DNA of 64,000 bases. Origin: Phytoactinopolyspora limicola (GTDB lineage: Bacteria; Actinomycetota; Actinomycetes; Jiangellales; Jiangellaceae). Location: positions 25,875 to 89,874 of the forward strand of contig NZ_JAAOEN010000022.1 of assembly GCF_011320225.1 (NCBI RefSeq), written 5' to 3'. The position numbers and the translations under genes were made by a program. Below, piece after piece: positions 1 to 7,621 of the stretch (positions within the stretch are counted from its first letter, which is position 1; each line of letters begins with the position of its first letter). The notes beneath the pieces are model-generated. The model was not told the DNA's origin. It made no database searches and worked only from the letters and a program-made list of their open reading frames with translations.

Positions 1-1
1 C

Positions 2-523
2 GGGCTGGTCGGCTACTACTGGGACCGCGAACTGGCGCTGGTGGCCGTACCTGGACCGTGGACGGAGCTGCTGAGCCGCTACTTCGGCCGGCCGGTCCGG
101 CTGTGCCGGGTGCGTGGTGCCGCCCGGCCGGTGTGGGCCGGCCCCGTGTCGCTGGTGACGTCGTCGGCGCTGGCCGAGTTGGCACACCGGCTCGGCCGTC
201 CGGTGGACGACGGGGCGAGATTCCGCGCGACGATCGTCGTCGACACCGGCGAAGATGCGCCGTTCGTCGAAGACGCGTGGGTCGGATCCAGGCTGCGGAT
301 CGGTAGCGCCGTGATCAGCATCGACGAACACCTGCCGCGCTGCGCCGTGGTCGACCGGCGGCCGGGGGCGGGCGGATTCGACGCACGTGTACTCGCGGCC
401 CTGGCCAGCGACCGCCGGTTCGGGGGCGAGATCGTATTCGGGGTGGCCGGCAGAGTGGAGGTGCCGGCGCGGATCACCGTGGGCGATGAGGTGGTGCTTC
501 TGCCAGCCCAGCCCAAGGGCTGA
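2..523 (+). CDS. MOSC domain protein, 5' end outside the window
   Basis: The frame is open from the first bases of the window, so the gene starts upstream; a GTG at 41 is only an internal candidate. The visible 173 residues end in a typical MOSC beta-barrel, with WVGSRLRIG followed by a conserved PRC cysteine motif in LPRCAVVDRR. MOSC domains are found in molybdenum-cofactor sulfurase C-termini and in YiiM/YcbX-type proteins that handle sulfur or N-hydroxylated substrates. The N-terminal half, which would separate these classes, is missing. The gene ends 28 nt before a perfect palindrome. Confidence 0.75.
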   Translation, partial: GLVGYYWDRELALVAVPGPWTELLSRYFGRPVRLCRVRGAARPVWAGPVSLVTSSALAELAHRLGRPVDDGARFRATIVVDTGEDAPFVEDAWVGSRLRIGSAVISIDEHLPRCAVVDRRPGAGGFDARVLAALASDRRFGGEIVFGVAGRVEVPARITVGDEVVLLPAQPKG

Positions 524-551
524 CGTCAGACCCGATCCCTGTGCGACGTCG

Positions 552-625
552 CGCACTCCGCTACCGCCAGATGGCGTTCAAGCCCGAATCCGGCCCTTAA
601 CGCCATCTGGCGGTAGCGGAGTGCG
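552..625. repeat. Palindromic element family A, copy 1
   Basis: A perfect inverted repeat with 27-nt arms (552-578 and 599-625) and a 20-nt loop. The arm core is CACTCCGCTACCGCCA. The same design recurs at 1275-1348 and 13849-13918, and as a lone right arm near 1003. It lies 28 nt after the MOSC gene and could act as its terminator, but there is no U-tract and the recurrence points to a dispersed repeat. Confidence 0.85.
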
Positions 626-651
626 GGGCAGGGCGGCGTGGTCCTCGCCGT

Positions 652-708
652 AAGGGAAACCGTGCCGTCGCCACGACAACAAGGAGGCTTACTGCACACG
701 GCGGCGTG
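652..708. repeat. Degenerate AAG-N4-CTT box element
   Basis: One exact box AAGGAGGCTT at 681-690 is preceded 29 nt upstream by a degenerate one (AAGGGAAACC at 652). It is followed by CGGCGGCGTGCC, the same flank found after the box at 1124. This is a shortened copy of the four-box element described at 1003-1179. The tail of this repeat runs directly into the remaining part of a DUF664 gene. Confidence 0.6.
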
Positions 709-721
709 CCCGGTGGAGATG

Positions 722-985
722 ATGAACAGGCACCCATCCGACGGCTGGATCGTCGGTCCCGGAACTACCGTCGAGGGGATAATCGACGATTACCGACGTG
801 CGTGCGGGCAATCCCGGCAGGTCGCCGCTGGGCTGACCCTTGACGACACGGCGCCGCATCCACGGATGGGCTGGGTCTCGTTGGGCTGGGTGTACGTGCA
901 CATGATCGAGGAGACCGCGCGGCATGCCGGTCATGTCGACATTCTCCGTGAGCAGATCGACGGTTCGACCGGCTTCGACGGTTGA
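722..985 (+). pseudogene. DinB/DUF664 family protein, C-terminal remnant
   Basis: The translation from about 728 matches the last roughly 85 residues of actinobacterial DUF664 (DinB-like, four-helix bundle) proteins: SDGWIVGPGTTVEGIIDDYR, then WVYVHMIEETARHAGHVDIL and EQIDGSTG. Members are normally about 165-175 residues, so the N-terminal half is absent. The upstream frame is open only because repeat DNA happens to lack stops. The remnant sits between two copies of the composite repeat, which suggests repeat insertion or recombination removed the 5' half. DUF664 proteins are thought to bind metal and low-molecular-weight thiols. This fragment is probably not functional. Confidence 0.7.
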
Positions 986-1002
986 TAGCCGGATGGTGCG
1001 CC

Positions 1003-1179
1003 GCCATCTGGTGGTAGCGGAGTCCGGGGTAGGGCGGCATGAACCTTGTCGTCGCCACAACAAGGAGGCTTACTGCGGCCTCCGCCTGGGCATAAGGACG
1101 CTTACTGTCGCTGGGGCGACAACAAGGAGGCTTACTGCATATGGCGGCGTGCCGTAAGGAACCTTGTTGCAGCCAGCGC
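1003..1179. repeat. Composite four-box repeat, cluster 1 copy 1
   Basis: This stretch matches 1325-1501 almost base for base at an offset of 322 bp. It begins with the right arm of palindrome family A, then carries four boxes of form AAG-N4-CTT at 1062-1071, 1094-1103, 1124-1133 and 1156-1165. The pitch is therefore 32, 30 and 32 bp. The spacer between boxes 2 and 3 can itself fold (GTCGC TGGG GCGAC). A Shine-Dalgarno-like AAGGAGG precedes an ATG at 1140, but the reading frames that follow are short and differ between copies, so no gene is called. Confidence 0.85.
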
Positions 1180-1274
1180 GACGGCCCGTCACCCGTTCAG
1201 GTGTGTTGACGATGGCCAGAGCCGCGCGGTGGCGGTGTTGGGCTGGATGAGTGTTGGGTCCCGGTGCGACATTG

Positions 1275-1348
1275 CGCACTTCGCTACCGCCAGATGGCGT
1301 TAAAGCCCGAATCGGGGCCCTAACACCATCTGGCGGTAGCGGAGTGCG
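1275..1348. repeat. Palindromic element family A, copy 2
   Basis: An inverted repeat with 28-nt arms (1275-1302 and 1321-1348), two mismatches and an 18-nt loop. The arm core is the same as at 552-625. It leads directly into the second four-box element, so palindrome and box array travel together as one composite unit here. Confidence 0.85.
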
Positions 1349-1501
1349 GGGCAGGGCGGCATGAACCATGTCGTCGCCACAACAAGGAGGCTTACTGCGG
1401 CCTCCGCCTGGGCATAAGGACGCTTACTGTCGCTGGGGCGACAACAAGGAGGCTTACTGCATATGGCGGCGTGCCGTAAGGAACCTTGTTGCAGCCAGCG
1501 C
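1325..1501. repeat. Composite four-box repeat, cluster 1 copy 2
   Basis: Near-identical to 1003-1179. Boxes AAG-N4-CTT are at 1384-1393, 1416-1425, 1446-1455 and 1478-1487, keeping the 32/30/32-bp pitch. Unlike copy 1 it is preceded by both arms of palindrome family A. The near-identity with copy 1 implies recent duplication or gene conversion. Confidence 0.85.
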
Positions 1502-1579
1502 TGAGGGTGGCAGCGTCACGCGCCGATGGTGATACACGTCAACAGATGGTGAGCAGACACGGCGCGGTGGACGCCCTGA

Positions 1580-1743
1580 CGATCAGATGCGTGTCTTGCT
1601 ATCGCACACGTTTGTCCCGCATCTGATCGCCGAGCATCCGCATCGTGAGACGCGATCAGATGCACCAACGGCGCCGCCCACCGCCGTCCGCACACCTGAT
1701 CGTCCCCGTGGAAATGATCAGGTGACATAACGGAGATCAGGTG
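1580..1743. repeat. GATCAG(A/G)TG inverted and direct repeats
   Basis: Six related 9-10-mers lie in 165 bp. CGATCAGATGCG (1580-1591) pairs perfectly with 1618-1629, and a third copy in direct orientation begins at 1653. CACCTGATC (1693-1701) pairs with GATCAGGTG (1716-1724), and another direct GATCAGGTG lies at 1735-1743. The cluster lies 110-275 bp before the acetyltransferase gene. It could hold regulator sites or be another small repeat family; nothing here codes. Confidence 0.55.
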
Positions 1744-1756
1744 CGGATCTACCTGT

Positions 1757-1788
1757 GGGCGGGGTGGGGTTGGGGTGGGGTTGGGGCG
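1757..1788 (+). other. G-tract run, potential G-quadruplex
   Basis: Six G-tracts, five of them four G long and the first three G long, separated by one- or two-base loops lie on the plus strand about 65 bp before the acetyltransferase start. Tracts this long with such short loops fit the classical intramolecular G-quadruplex pattern. A role in expression of the downstream gene is inference. Confidence 0.5.
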
Positions 1789-1854
1789 CGGCACGGCGCC
1801 GGGGCGCCCCTAACCTGTTGGCTTGTCCAGCGCCGGTCGGCTAGACAGGATGTC

Positions 1855-3081
1855 ATGAACCCTGAACTCGACGTGCGGGTGGGCACGGCCGCGGATAGCC
1901 GGGCCCGGTCCGAACTTCTCGCCGGCCTCTTCCTGTCGGACTTCGACCAAGCCATCTCCGACCGACGCCAGATGGTCAACGAACCCGAGCGTTCGTTGGT
2001 GGCCACTGACGGGGAGCAACTGGTCGGCACGGCGGCCATTTTGTCGCGGGAGATGTCTGTGCCCGGCGCCTCTCTACCAGCCGCCCATGTGACGGCGGTT
2101 GGTGTCGCCCCGACGCATCGCCGCCGTGGTCTGCTGCGCCGCCTCATGGAGACCCAACTCGGCCAGATACGCGACCGGGGCGTCGAGCCGATCGCCGCGT
2201 TGTGGGCCAGCGAGAGCGGCATCTACGGTCGTTATGGGTACGGACTGGCTTCGTCACACGTCAGCTACTCGATTGCCACCGCTGAGACGTCGGTCCCTGG
2301 GCAGACGCCGGCTGGCCGGTTGCGGATGGTGCCGATAGAGGATGTCCGAGACCAGCTGGCCGACCTCTTCGAGCGGGTCCGGCTGGACCGGCCGGGTATG
2401 TCCAACCGGCCGGGTCGCTGGTGGGAGTACCTCGTGCTCGACCCTGAGTCGAGGCGCGACGGCATGAGCGCCCGGCGATGCGTCGTGTACGAGGATGACG
2501 GGCACCTTCAGGGTTACGCGCTGTGGCGGGTGAAGTCGGAACGTAACGCGACCGGACCGGCGGGTCGAGTGCACGTATCCGAGTTCATCGCGGGTACCTC
2601 CCAGGCCTACGCGGCACTCTGGCGGTTCCTGCTGGAGATCGACCTCACCAGGACGGTCACCTATCATTTCGCCGCCGTCGACGAGCCACTCCCGCATCTC
2701 GTCACCAATGCCGAGGCCGTGGGTGTCGAGACGAGCACCGCTCTGTGGGTCCGGGTGGTAGATGTCCCTACGGCACTAGCTGCCCGGTGCTACGCCGCAC
2801 CGGTCGACGTCGTCCTGGAGATCGGAGACCCTTTGCTGTCCGGCAACTCCGGCCGGTGGCACCTCGTGGGCGACGCGACGTCGGCCACCTGCAAACCAAC
2901 GGACGCCGAACCGGCGCTCTCACTCGACGTAGCCACCCTGGGGGCGGCGTACCTGGGCGGCACATCGCTGACGTCGTTGGCGGACGCCGGCCGGGTGGAC
3001 CAGCACCAGCCCGGTGTCTTGGCGTCGACGAGCGTCGCGTTCGGATGGCACTGCGCACCCACCGCTGTCGAGATCTTCTGA
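1855..3081 (+). CDS. Eis-like GNAT N-acetyltransferase
   Basis: A 408-residue protein with Eis family architecture: an N-terminal GNAT domain, a second GNAT-like region and a C-terminal SCP2-like fold. The acetyl-CoA loop is VAPTHRRRGLLRRLM (residues 84-98), and the family's catalytic tyrosine region is IYGRYGYG (123-130). The protein ends in phenylalanine; in Mycobacterium tuberculosis Eis the C-terminal Phe carboxylate serves as the base, so the exact C-terminus fits the family. The ATG at 1855 was chosen because the upstream in-frame region is G-rich repeat DNA and AGGA lies just before it. Family members multi-acetylate amines including aminoglycosides; the natural substrate here is unknown. 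Confidence 0.88.
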   Translation: MNPELDVRVGTAADSRARSELLAGLFLSDFDQAISDRRQMVNEPERSLVATDGEQLVGTAAILSREMSVPGASLPAAHVTAVGVAPTHRRRGLLRRLMETQLGQIRDRGVEPIAALWASESGIYGRYGYGLASSHVSYSIATAETSVPGQTPAGRLRMVPIEDVRDQLADLFERVRLDRPGMSNRPGRWWEYLVLDPESRRDGMSARRCVVYEDDGHLQGYALWRVKSERNATGPAGRVHVSEFIAGTSQAYAALWRFLLEIDLTRTVTYHFAAVDEPLPHLVTNAEAVGVETSTALWVRVVDVPTALAARCYAAPVDVVLEIGDPLLSGNSGRWHLVGDATSATCKPTDAEPALSLDVATLGAAYLGGTSLTSLADAGRVDQHQPGVLASTSVAFGWHCAPTAVEIF

Positions 3082-3172
3082 TCCAATGACACCCACCCGG
3101 CCAGCGGAGCGCCAGATTCCGGTCCGCGAATCGGGGGGTGTGGCCAGGCGGTCAGGGACCTAGGCTGTTGGC

Positions 3173-3982
3173 GTGCCTAGCAACGACGACCATCACCCCA
3201 ACACCCCTAGCCGCATCGAGCAGGCCGCTCGCCGGTTGCGTGAGGCAGCCGTGTCGGGTGTGCCCTGTCAGCCGGTCCGCGATCTCATCGACGCCGGTGA
3301 CCTCGCCGGCGCGTACGCCGTGCAGAGGCTCAACATCGACGCCGCCTTGTCCGCCGGCGCCCGGCGATGCGGCCGCAAGGTCGGGCTGACGAACCCCGCC
3401 GTTCAACGTCAGCTCGGGGTAGATCAGCCCGACTACGGCACCATCCTCGACACCATGGTGTTCACCAGTGGTGCACAGGTGCCGTTTCGTGGGCTGCTCC
3501 AGCCACGCGCCGAGGCCGAGATCGCCCTGGTCCTGGGCCAGGACTTAAGCGGAGGGCAGGTCACCGCTGAACAGGCGGCCGCCGCCGTCTCCGGTATCCG
3601 GCTGGCCATCGAGGTGGTCGACAGCCGGATCGCCGGCTGGGACATCACCTTTGTAGACACCGTCGCCGACAACGCCTCGTCGGGCCTAGCCGTTCTCGGT
3701 GCGGAGTTGTCGCCGCCCGACGGGCTGGACCTGGCCGCCGTCGAGATGACGCTGAGCCGCAACGGAGTCGAAGAGTCCACCGGACGTGGTGCGGCCACCC
3801 TCGGGCACCCGATGAATGCGCTGGCGTGGCTGGCCGCGGCCGCCGACAAGCTCGGCGATCCGCTCCAGGCCGGTGAGGTGGTGCTCACCGGAGCCCTGGG
3901 GCCGGTGGTCGACGTGCGGGCCGGCGATGTCGTCACCGTGGAGTTCACCGGTCTGGGCACCGTCCACGCGCACTTCGAGTGA
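3173..3982 (+). CDS. 2-keto-4-pentenoate hydratase / fumarylacetoacetate hydrolase-superfamily protein
   Basis: The 269-residue product matches the MhpD/XylJ/HpaH group, which adds water to 2-hydroxypenta-2,4-dienoates in aromatic meta-cleavage pathways. Supporting sequences are KVGLTNPAVQRQLGVDQPDYG near residue 70, the metal-binding region PRAEAEIALVLGQDL, and IEVVDSRI with DTVADNASSG. The C-terminal GEVVLTGALGP block is also typical. The start is GTG. No other meta-cleavage genes adjoin it, so the substrate cannot be fixed and a decarboxylase of the same fold is possible. Confidence 0.85.
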   Translation: MPSNDDHHPNTPSRIEQAARRLREAAVSGVPCQPVRDLIDAGDLAGAYAVQRLNIDAALSAGARRCGRKVGLTNPAVQRQLGVDQPDYGTILDTMVFTSGAQVPFRGLLQPRAEAEIALVLGQDLSGGQVTAEQAAAAVSGIRLAIEVVDSRIAGWDITFVDTVADNASSGLAVLGAELSPPDGLDLAAVEMTLSRNGVEESTGRGAATLGHPMNALAWLAAAADKLGDPLQAGEVVLTGALGPVVDVRAGDVVTVEFTGLGTVHAHFE

Positions 3983-4096
3983 CACACCCATAGCGGGGTT
4001 GGCCGGGGTCGTCGGTCGCCGGCGGGGAAGTGATCACCCGAGCAAGGCGTCAGCGTCTCGCATGATACCTTCACCCTCGTCGTCGACTGGGAGGTC

Positions 4097-5536
4097 GTGC
4101 CGATGGGGCGCTCGGACTTCGTGGGGCGGACCAGGGAACTCGGCGTATTGGCCGAGGAGTTCGCCGCGGTCCAAGTCGGTGGTGGTGATCGCCCTGGGCG
4201 CTGTGTTGTCATCGGCGGGCGCCGGCGCTCCGGCAAAACCCGGCTGGTGCAGGAGTTCATCGAGCGTGCGCATGCTCCGAGTGTCTTCTTCACCGCCGCC
4301 GGTATCTCTCCCGTGCAGGAACTGGCGAACCTGGTCGAGGCGATCACCATCTCCGGTCTCGCCGACGGCAGTGCCGAGCAGCAACCCTCGACCTGGGACA
4401 CGGCGTTCCGGACGTTGGCTGACGTGTTGCCGACGGACCGGCCGAGCATCGTGGTCATCGACGAGTTTTCCCATCTGATCGAACGGGTCGACAATGTGGA
4501 GCCGAGTCTGCTGGCGGTGTGGGACGAGGTGATGGCCGCCAAACCGGTTCTTTTGCTGCTGGTGGGTTCCGACCTGCTGAGAGCTGGCGAGCAGAGGCGG
4601 CCCGGACAGCGCCTGCGGCAGAATGCTCGCCAGTTGGCGGTCGACCCGTTGTCGCCAGCTGACGTCCAAGACATGACGGGCCTCACCGCGTCCGAGGCGT
4701 TGGAGGCCCGGCTCGTGACGGGTGGTATGCCGCTGTTGTGCCGTGAATGGCGGCCCGGCCGCAAGCTGACGAGCTTCCTTCGCTCTGGTCTGGTCAACCC
4801 GGCCACCCCGCTCGTGTCGTCCGGACAGACGTTGATGGGCGTCGATGTGCCGGACGAGGCCCACGGCCGGATCATGCTCCCGGCCATCGCCACCGGTGAG
4901 GGCAGTTTCACCGCGATCCTTCGGGCCGCCGACGTGAACCGTATGACGTTCAACCGGTCACTGGAGATCCTCACCCGCAAAGGTGTCGCCGTCGGTGATC
5001 GGCCCCTGTCCACCTGGCCGTCGAGGGAAAGCCGCTATCGCATCGCGGACTCCTACTTCGGCTTCTGGTTGCGCTTCGTTATGCCGTATCTCGGGGAGAT
5101 CGAACGTGACCGGAGTGACCTGACGCTGCGCCGGATCCAGGCGGCGTGGCCGGCGTGGCGGGCCTGGGCTATCCGGCCGCTGGTGCGGGCCTCGCTCGAC
5201 CGGCTGCTGCGACGGCTCGATGCCCCGTGGCTCGACCATGGGTCGGCCACGGTGATCGGGGGTTACTGGACCAGGTCCAACAGTGTTGTCGTCGACCTCG
5301 TCGGCGCCGACCACGCACCAACAGCGAACCGGATAGGCCTCGTGGGCGCCGTCCATTGGGAGAACTCCGGAGGGTTCGACCCGATGCGGGTAGCAGCGTT
5401 GGCCGAGGCGCGAGAGCGGATTCCGGGCGCCGAGTTGTACACACCGATGATCGTTGTGTCGCGTGAACCCACTGAGGTCGTTGGGGTCGACGCCACCTTC
5501 TACGCCGACGATCTGGTGGCCGCCTGGCGGCCCTGA
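4097..5536 (+). CDS. AAA-type ATPase with DUF234-like C-terminal region
   Basis: A 479-residue P-loop ATPase. Walker A is IGGRRRSGKTRL (about residues 39-50) and Walker B is IVVIDEFSHL (118-127). The opening FVGRTREL box and the winged-helix/DUF234-like C-terminus (RYRIADSYFGFWLRFVMP) are typical of the MNS-clade 'archaeal ATPase' group often linked to restriction or nuclease modules. An ATG at 4103 has a better-spaced Shine-Dalgarno (GGGAGG at 4089-4094) than the GTG at 4097. The function is not known. It stands alone, with a convergent NUDIX gene downstream. Confidence 0.8.
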   Translation: MPMGRSDFVGRTRELGVLAEEFAAVQVGGGDRPGRCVVIGGRRRSGKTRLVQEFIERAHAPSVFFTAAGISPVQELANLVEAITISGLADGSAEQQPSTWDTAFRTLADVLPTDRPSIVVIDEFSHLIERVDNVEPSLLAVWDEVMAAKPVLLLLVGSDLLRAGEQRRPGQRLRQNARQLAVDPLSPADVQDMTGLTASEALEARLVTGGMPLLCREWRPGRKLTSFLRSGLVNPATPLVSSGQTLMGVDVPDEAHGRIMLPAIATGEGSFTAILRAADVNRMTFNRSLEILTRKGVAVGDRPLSTWPSRESRYRIADSYFGFWLRFVMPYLGEIERDRSDLTLRRIQAAWPAWRAWAIRPLVRASLDRLLRRLDAPWLDHGSATVIGGYWTRSNSVVVDLVGADHAPTANRIGLVGAVHWENSGGFDPMRVAALAEARERIPGAELYTPMIVVSREPTEVVGVDATFYADDLVAAWRP

Positions 5537-5583
5537 CCCGGACCGTCAGATCAGCGGAGCTCGGGCGGGGGACACTAGGCTCG

Positions 5584-6018
5584 CTAGACCGCGTCGAGAT
5601 CGACGAAGCGACGCACCGTGGCATGGTCCAACGGGTGCGTCAGGAGCTCGAAGGCATCCTCGGGGCGCAGCCAGCGCAGCTCGTCGACCTCGTCGTGCGG
5701 GACGAATGTGCCACCGAGGGCCTGCATCGACCAGAACCGGACCACTTTCGGCCGCGCGGGCCGCTTCCCGTTGCGACCCCGGTCGGAGTATTCGACCTGG
5801 TCGACGAACGGGCCCAACGTCACCTGCAACCCCGTCTCCTCGAGGACCTCCCGGACGGCGGCTTCCTCCCATGTTTCGCCCGGGTCGAGCTTGCCTTTCG
5901 GCAGCGACCAGTCGTCGTACTTGGGCCGGTGAACGACGACGATCTCCACACCCGGATCGGCATCCCGCCAGACCACGCCGCCGGCTGCCCGGACCACGTC
6001 ACGTGCCCGATTGCTCAT
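5584..6018 (-). CDS. NUDIX hydrolase (MutT-like)
   Basis: A complete Nudix box lies at residues 42-64 (GKLDPGETWEEAAVREVLEE, then TGL), matching the GX5EX7REUXEEXGU consensus with all catalytic glutamates. At 144 residues it is a single-domain member resembling actinobacterial MutT1 N-terminal domains that clean up oxidised or aberrant nucleotides and related pyrophosphates. No histidine phosphatase domain follows, unlike full-length MutT1. It converges with the ATPase gene. Substrate is unresolved. Confidence 0.9.
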   Translation of the reverse strand: MSNRARDVVRAAGGVVWRDADPGVEIVVVHRPKYDDWSLPKGKLDPGETWEEAAVREVLEETGLQVTLGPFVDQVEYSDRGRNGKRPARPKVVRFWSMQALGGTFVPHDEVDELRWLRPEDAFELLTHPLDHATVRRFVDLDAV

Positions 6019-6188
6019 ATCGCCTGCCTCGTCACTCTCACATCATCGCCCACACCCCCGCCGTCGGCGAAGCGCGGCCGCGCATCGGCCCGCACCCCAT
6101 GGGAGTCCCGGGGCGGTGCAACCATCGCCTTCGATGGTCGCGGCCCGGTCCAGGTTTCTCCGGCGGGGCGGGTGACTACCCTCGAAGG

Positions 6189-6995
6189 GTGGTGACTCGC
6201 GCTGCCGGATCGGATTCCCCCGAACCGGCCCAGACCCAGCCGGCGGGCCGATCCCGGCGCCGGCTGGGTGTTGAGGTGTGGATCGTGCTGGGCCTGTCGC
6301 TCGGCCAGTCCGGCGTGTACGCGATGGTCCGGCTCGTGGATCGGTTGACCCGAGAGGAGCGGCTGTCCCAGCAACGGGCCACGATGAACACCTCGCGGCA
6401 TGAGCGCGAGTATCTAGACCTGACCTACCAGCTGCTCGGCATCGGGTTCGCGCTGGTGCCGGTGGCCCTGGCGTTGTTCCTCCTGTCCGAGCCGGGTCAG
6501 TCGGCGCTGCGCCGGATCGGGCTGGAGCTCAGCCGACCCTGGCGGGACGTGGTTATCGGCGCCGGACTGGCCGCCGTCATCGGTATACCCGGCCTTGGCG
6601 TCTATGCGCTGGGCCTTGCACTGGACTGGAACGTCAGCATCTCCCCGAGCGGCCTCAACGACCACTGGTGGACGGTCCCGATACTGATCCTGGCCGCGCT
6701 CAAGAACGCCCTACTGGAAGAGGTAGTGGCGGTTGGGTATCTCATGACCCGGCTGCGTCAGCTGGGCTGGCAGGTGCCGGCCATGATCGCGGCTAGCGCG
6801 GTCTTGCGTGGCTCGTATCACCTGTACCAGGGCTACGGCATGGCCCTGGGCAACGTCGCCATGGGTGTGGTGTTCGGTTGGTGGTATCACCGAACCGGGC
6901 GCGTGATGCCCCTGGTGATCGCGCACACCATCATCGACGTCGTGTCCTTCGTCGGCTACGAACTATTCGGCGAGCAACTCGGCGTGTCTTCGTAA
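6189..6995 (+). CDS. CPBP family intramembrane glutamic endopeptidase-like protein
   Basis: The protein of about 268 residues has a short basic N-terminus followed by several hydrophobic segments. The CPBP (Abi) signature is present as EEVVAVGYLMTRL, with SYHLYQGYG and HTIIDVVSF providing the conserved histidines. In the classical motif EExxxR the arginine position is valine here, a variant I recall from actinobacterial members. Adjacent GTG codons at 6189 and 6192 are the likely starts. CPBP proteins are membrane proteases (Rce1-like) or immunity-type proteins. No partner gene identifies the substrate. Confidence 0.82.
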   Translation: MVTRAAGSDSPEPAQTQPAGRSRRRLGVEVWIVLGLSLGQSGVYAMVRLVDRLTREERLSQQRATMNTSRHEREYLDLTYQLLGIGFALVPVALALFLLSEPGQSALRRIGLELSRPWRDVVIGAGLAAVIGIPGLGVYALGLALDWNVSISPSGLNDHWWTVPILILAALKNALLEEVVAVGYLMTRLRQLGWQVPAMIAASAVLRGSYHLYQGYGMALGNVAMGVVFGWWYHRTGRVMPLVIAHTIIDVVSFVGYELFGEQLGVSS

Positions 6996-7016
6996 CCGCG
7001 CCGGGCGTCAGCAGCA

Positions 7017-7223
7017 TCAGTCGCCGACGGGGATGCTCGACAGGTGTGGCCACAGGTCGCGAAGCGTGCGGAAGTCTACGTCCGGCAGGCGGTCGAGGGT
7101 GGCGAGGACCTCGCTGCGGGCGTGATTGGCGTTGGCACGGTCCAGGAGTTCGGCCTTCGTGGCCGGCCGTCGGCCGAAGGCGTCTTCGACGAGGTCGGCG
7201 ATCTCGATTCGGGTGACGTTCAC
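7017..7223 (-). CDS. Small DUF2795-like protein
   Basis: A 68-residue acidic protein whose start is taken as GTG at 7223, because CGGAGA lies about 7 nt upstream of it on the coding strand; a longer reading from 7283 has no ribosome-binding site. The sequence IEIADLVEDAFGRRPATKAE and the ending LRDLWPHLSSIP resemble the DUF2795 fold of small actinobacterial proteins. The function of this family is unknown. It is convergent with the CPBP gene. Confidence 0.6.
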   Translation of the reverse strand: MNVTRIEIADLVEDAFGRRPATKAELLDRANANHARSEVLATLDRLPDVDFRTLRDLWPHLSSIPVGD

Positions 7224-7621
7224 GGGGGTCTCCGGTTGGCGAGATGGGAGTGTGATCGTGATGGCGCGGGGCGTGCCACCCAAGCGCCGTCGCGCACTCT
7301 ACGCCGGCGAATCAGCGTGCGCTGCCCTTTTGGCCAAATCTGGCAGAGGATGTGCACGGACGGCGCGAGGATGCCGTCGACGCTCCAACCGAGGCAGCGG
7401 GGGACCGGTAGTGCCGCTGGCTCCGGGTAACAGGCGGCGGCCAGCGACACCTCGGCGTCGGGACCGCACAGAAGAGCGCCGCCGGCATCTGTCGCCGGCT
7501 GGCTCAGCGGAGACCTGAGGGCATCGTGCCCGGCCGATATGGGCCACCGATGAGCACAGGATGAGAACGGTCTCATCGATGACTTGATCACTTCGGTGGG
7601 TGGATGGGCAGGATGGTCTGT
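7224..7621. other. Intergenic region before the DUF885 pair
   Basis: This 398-nt gap contains open frames on both strands, but none has a ribosome-binding site or a recognisable family match. The only clear structure is the inverted repeat at 7561-7576. I see no RNA gene. Confidence 0.4.
7561..7576. promoter_or_regulatory. Inverted repeat, candidate operator
   Basis: ATGAGA-ACGG-TCTCAT is a perfect 6-bp-arm inverted repeat ending 45 nt before the first DUF885 start codon. Its position suits an operator. No regulator is encoded next to it. Confidence 0.35.

Noticed and set aside
1140..1209. Short frame behind an AAGGAGG-like site in the repeat (and its copy at 1462-1503)
   Set aside because: The two copies end at different stops and lengths; the Shine-Dalgarno-like sequence is simply the box motif, which appears inverted in the other cluster.
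3433..5013. 526-codon open frame on the minus strand
   Set aside because: It lies antisense to the hydratase and ATPase genes; high GC leaves such frames open. No motif, no ribosome-binding site, and the plus-strand genes have clear families.
5454..6188. Long upstream extension of the CPBP gene
   Set aside because: It overlaps the NUDIX gene antisense and shows no relation to the family; hydrophobic segments begin only after 6189.
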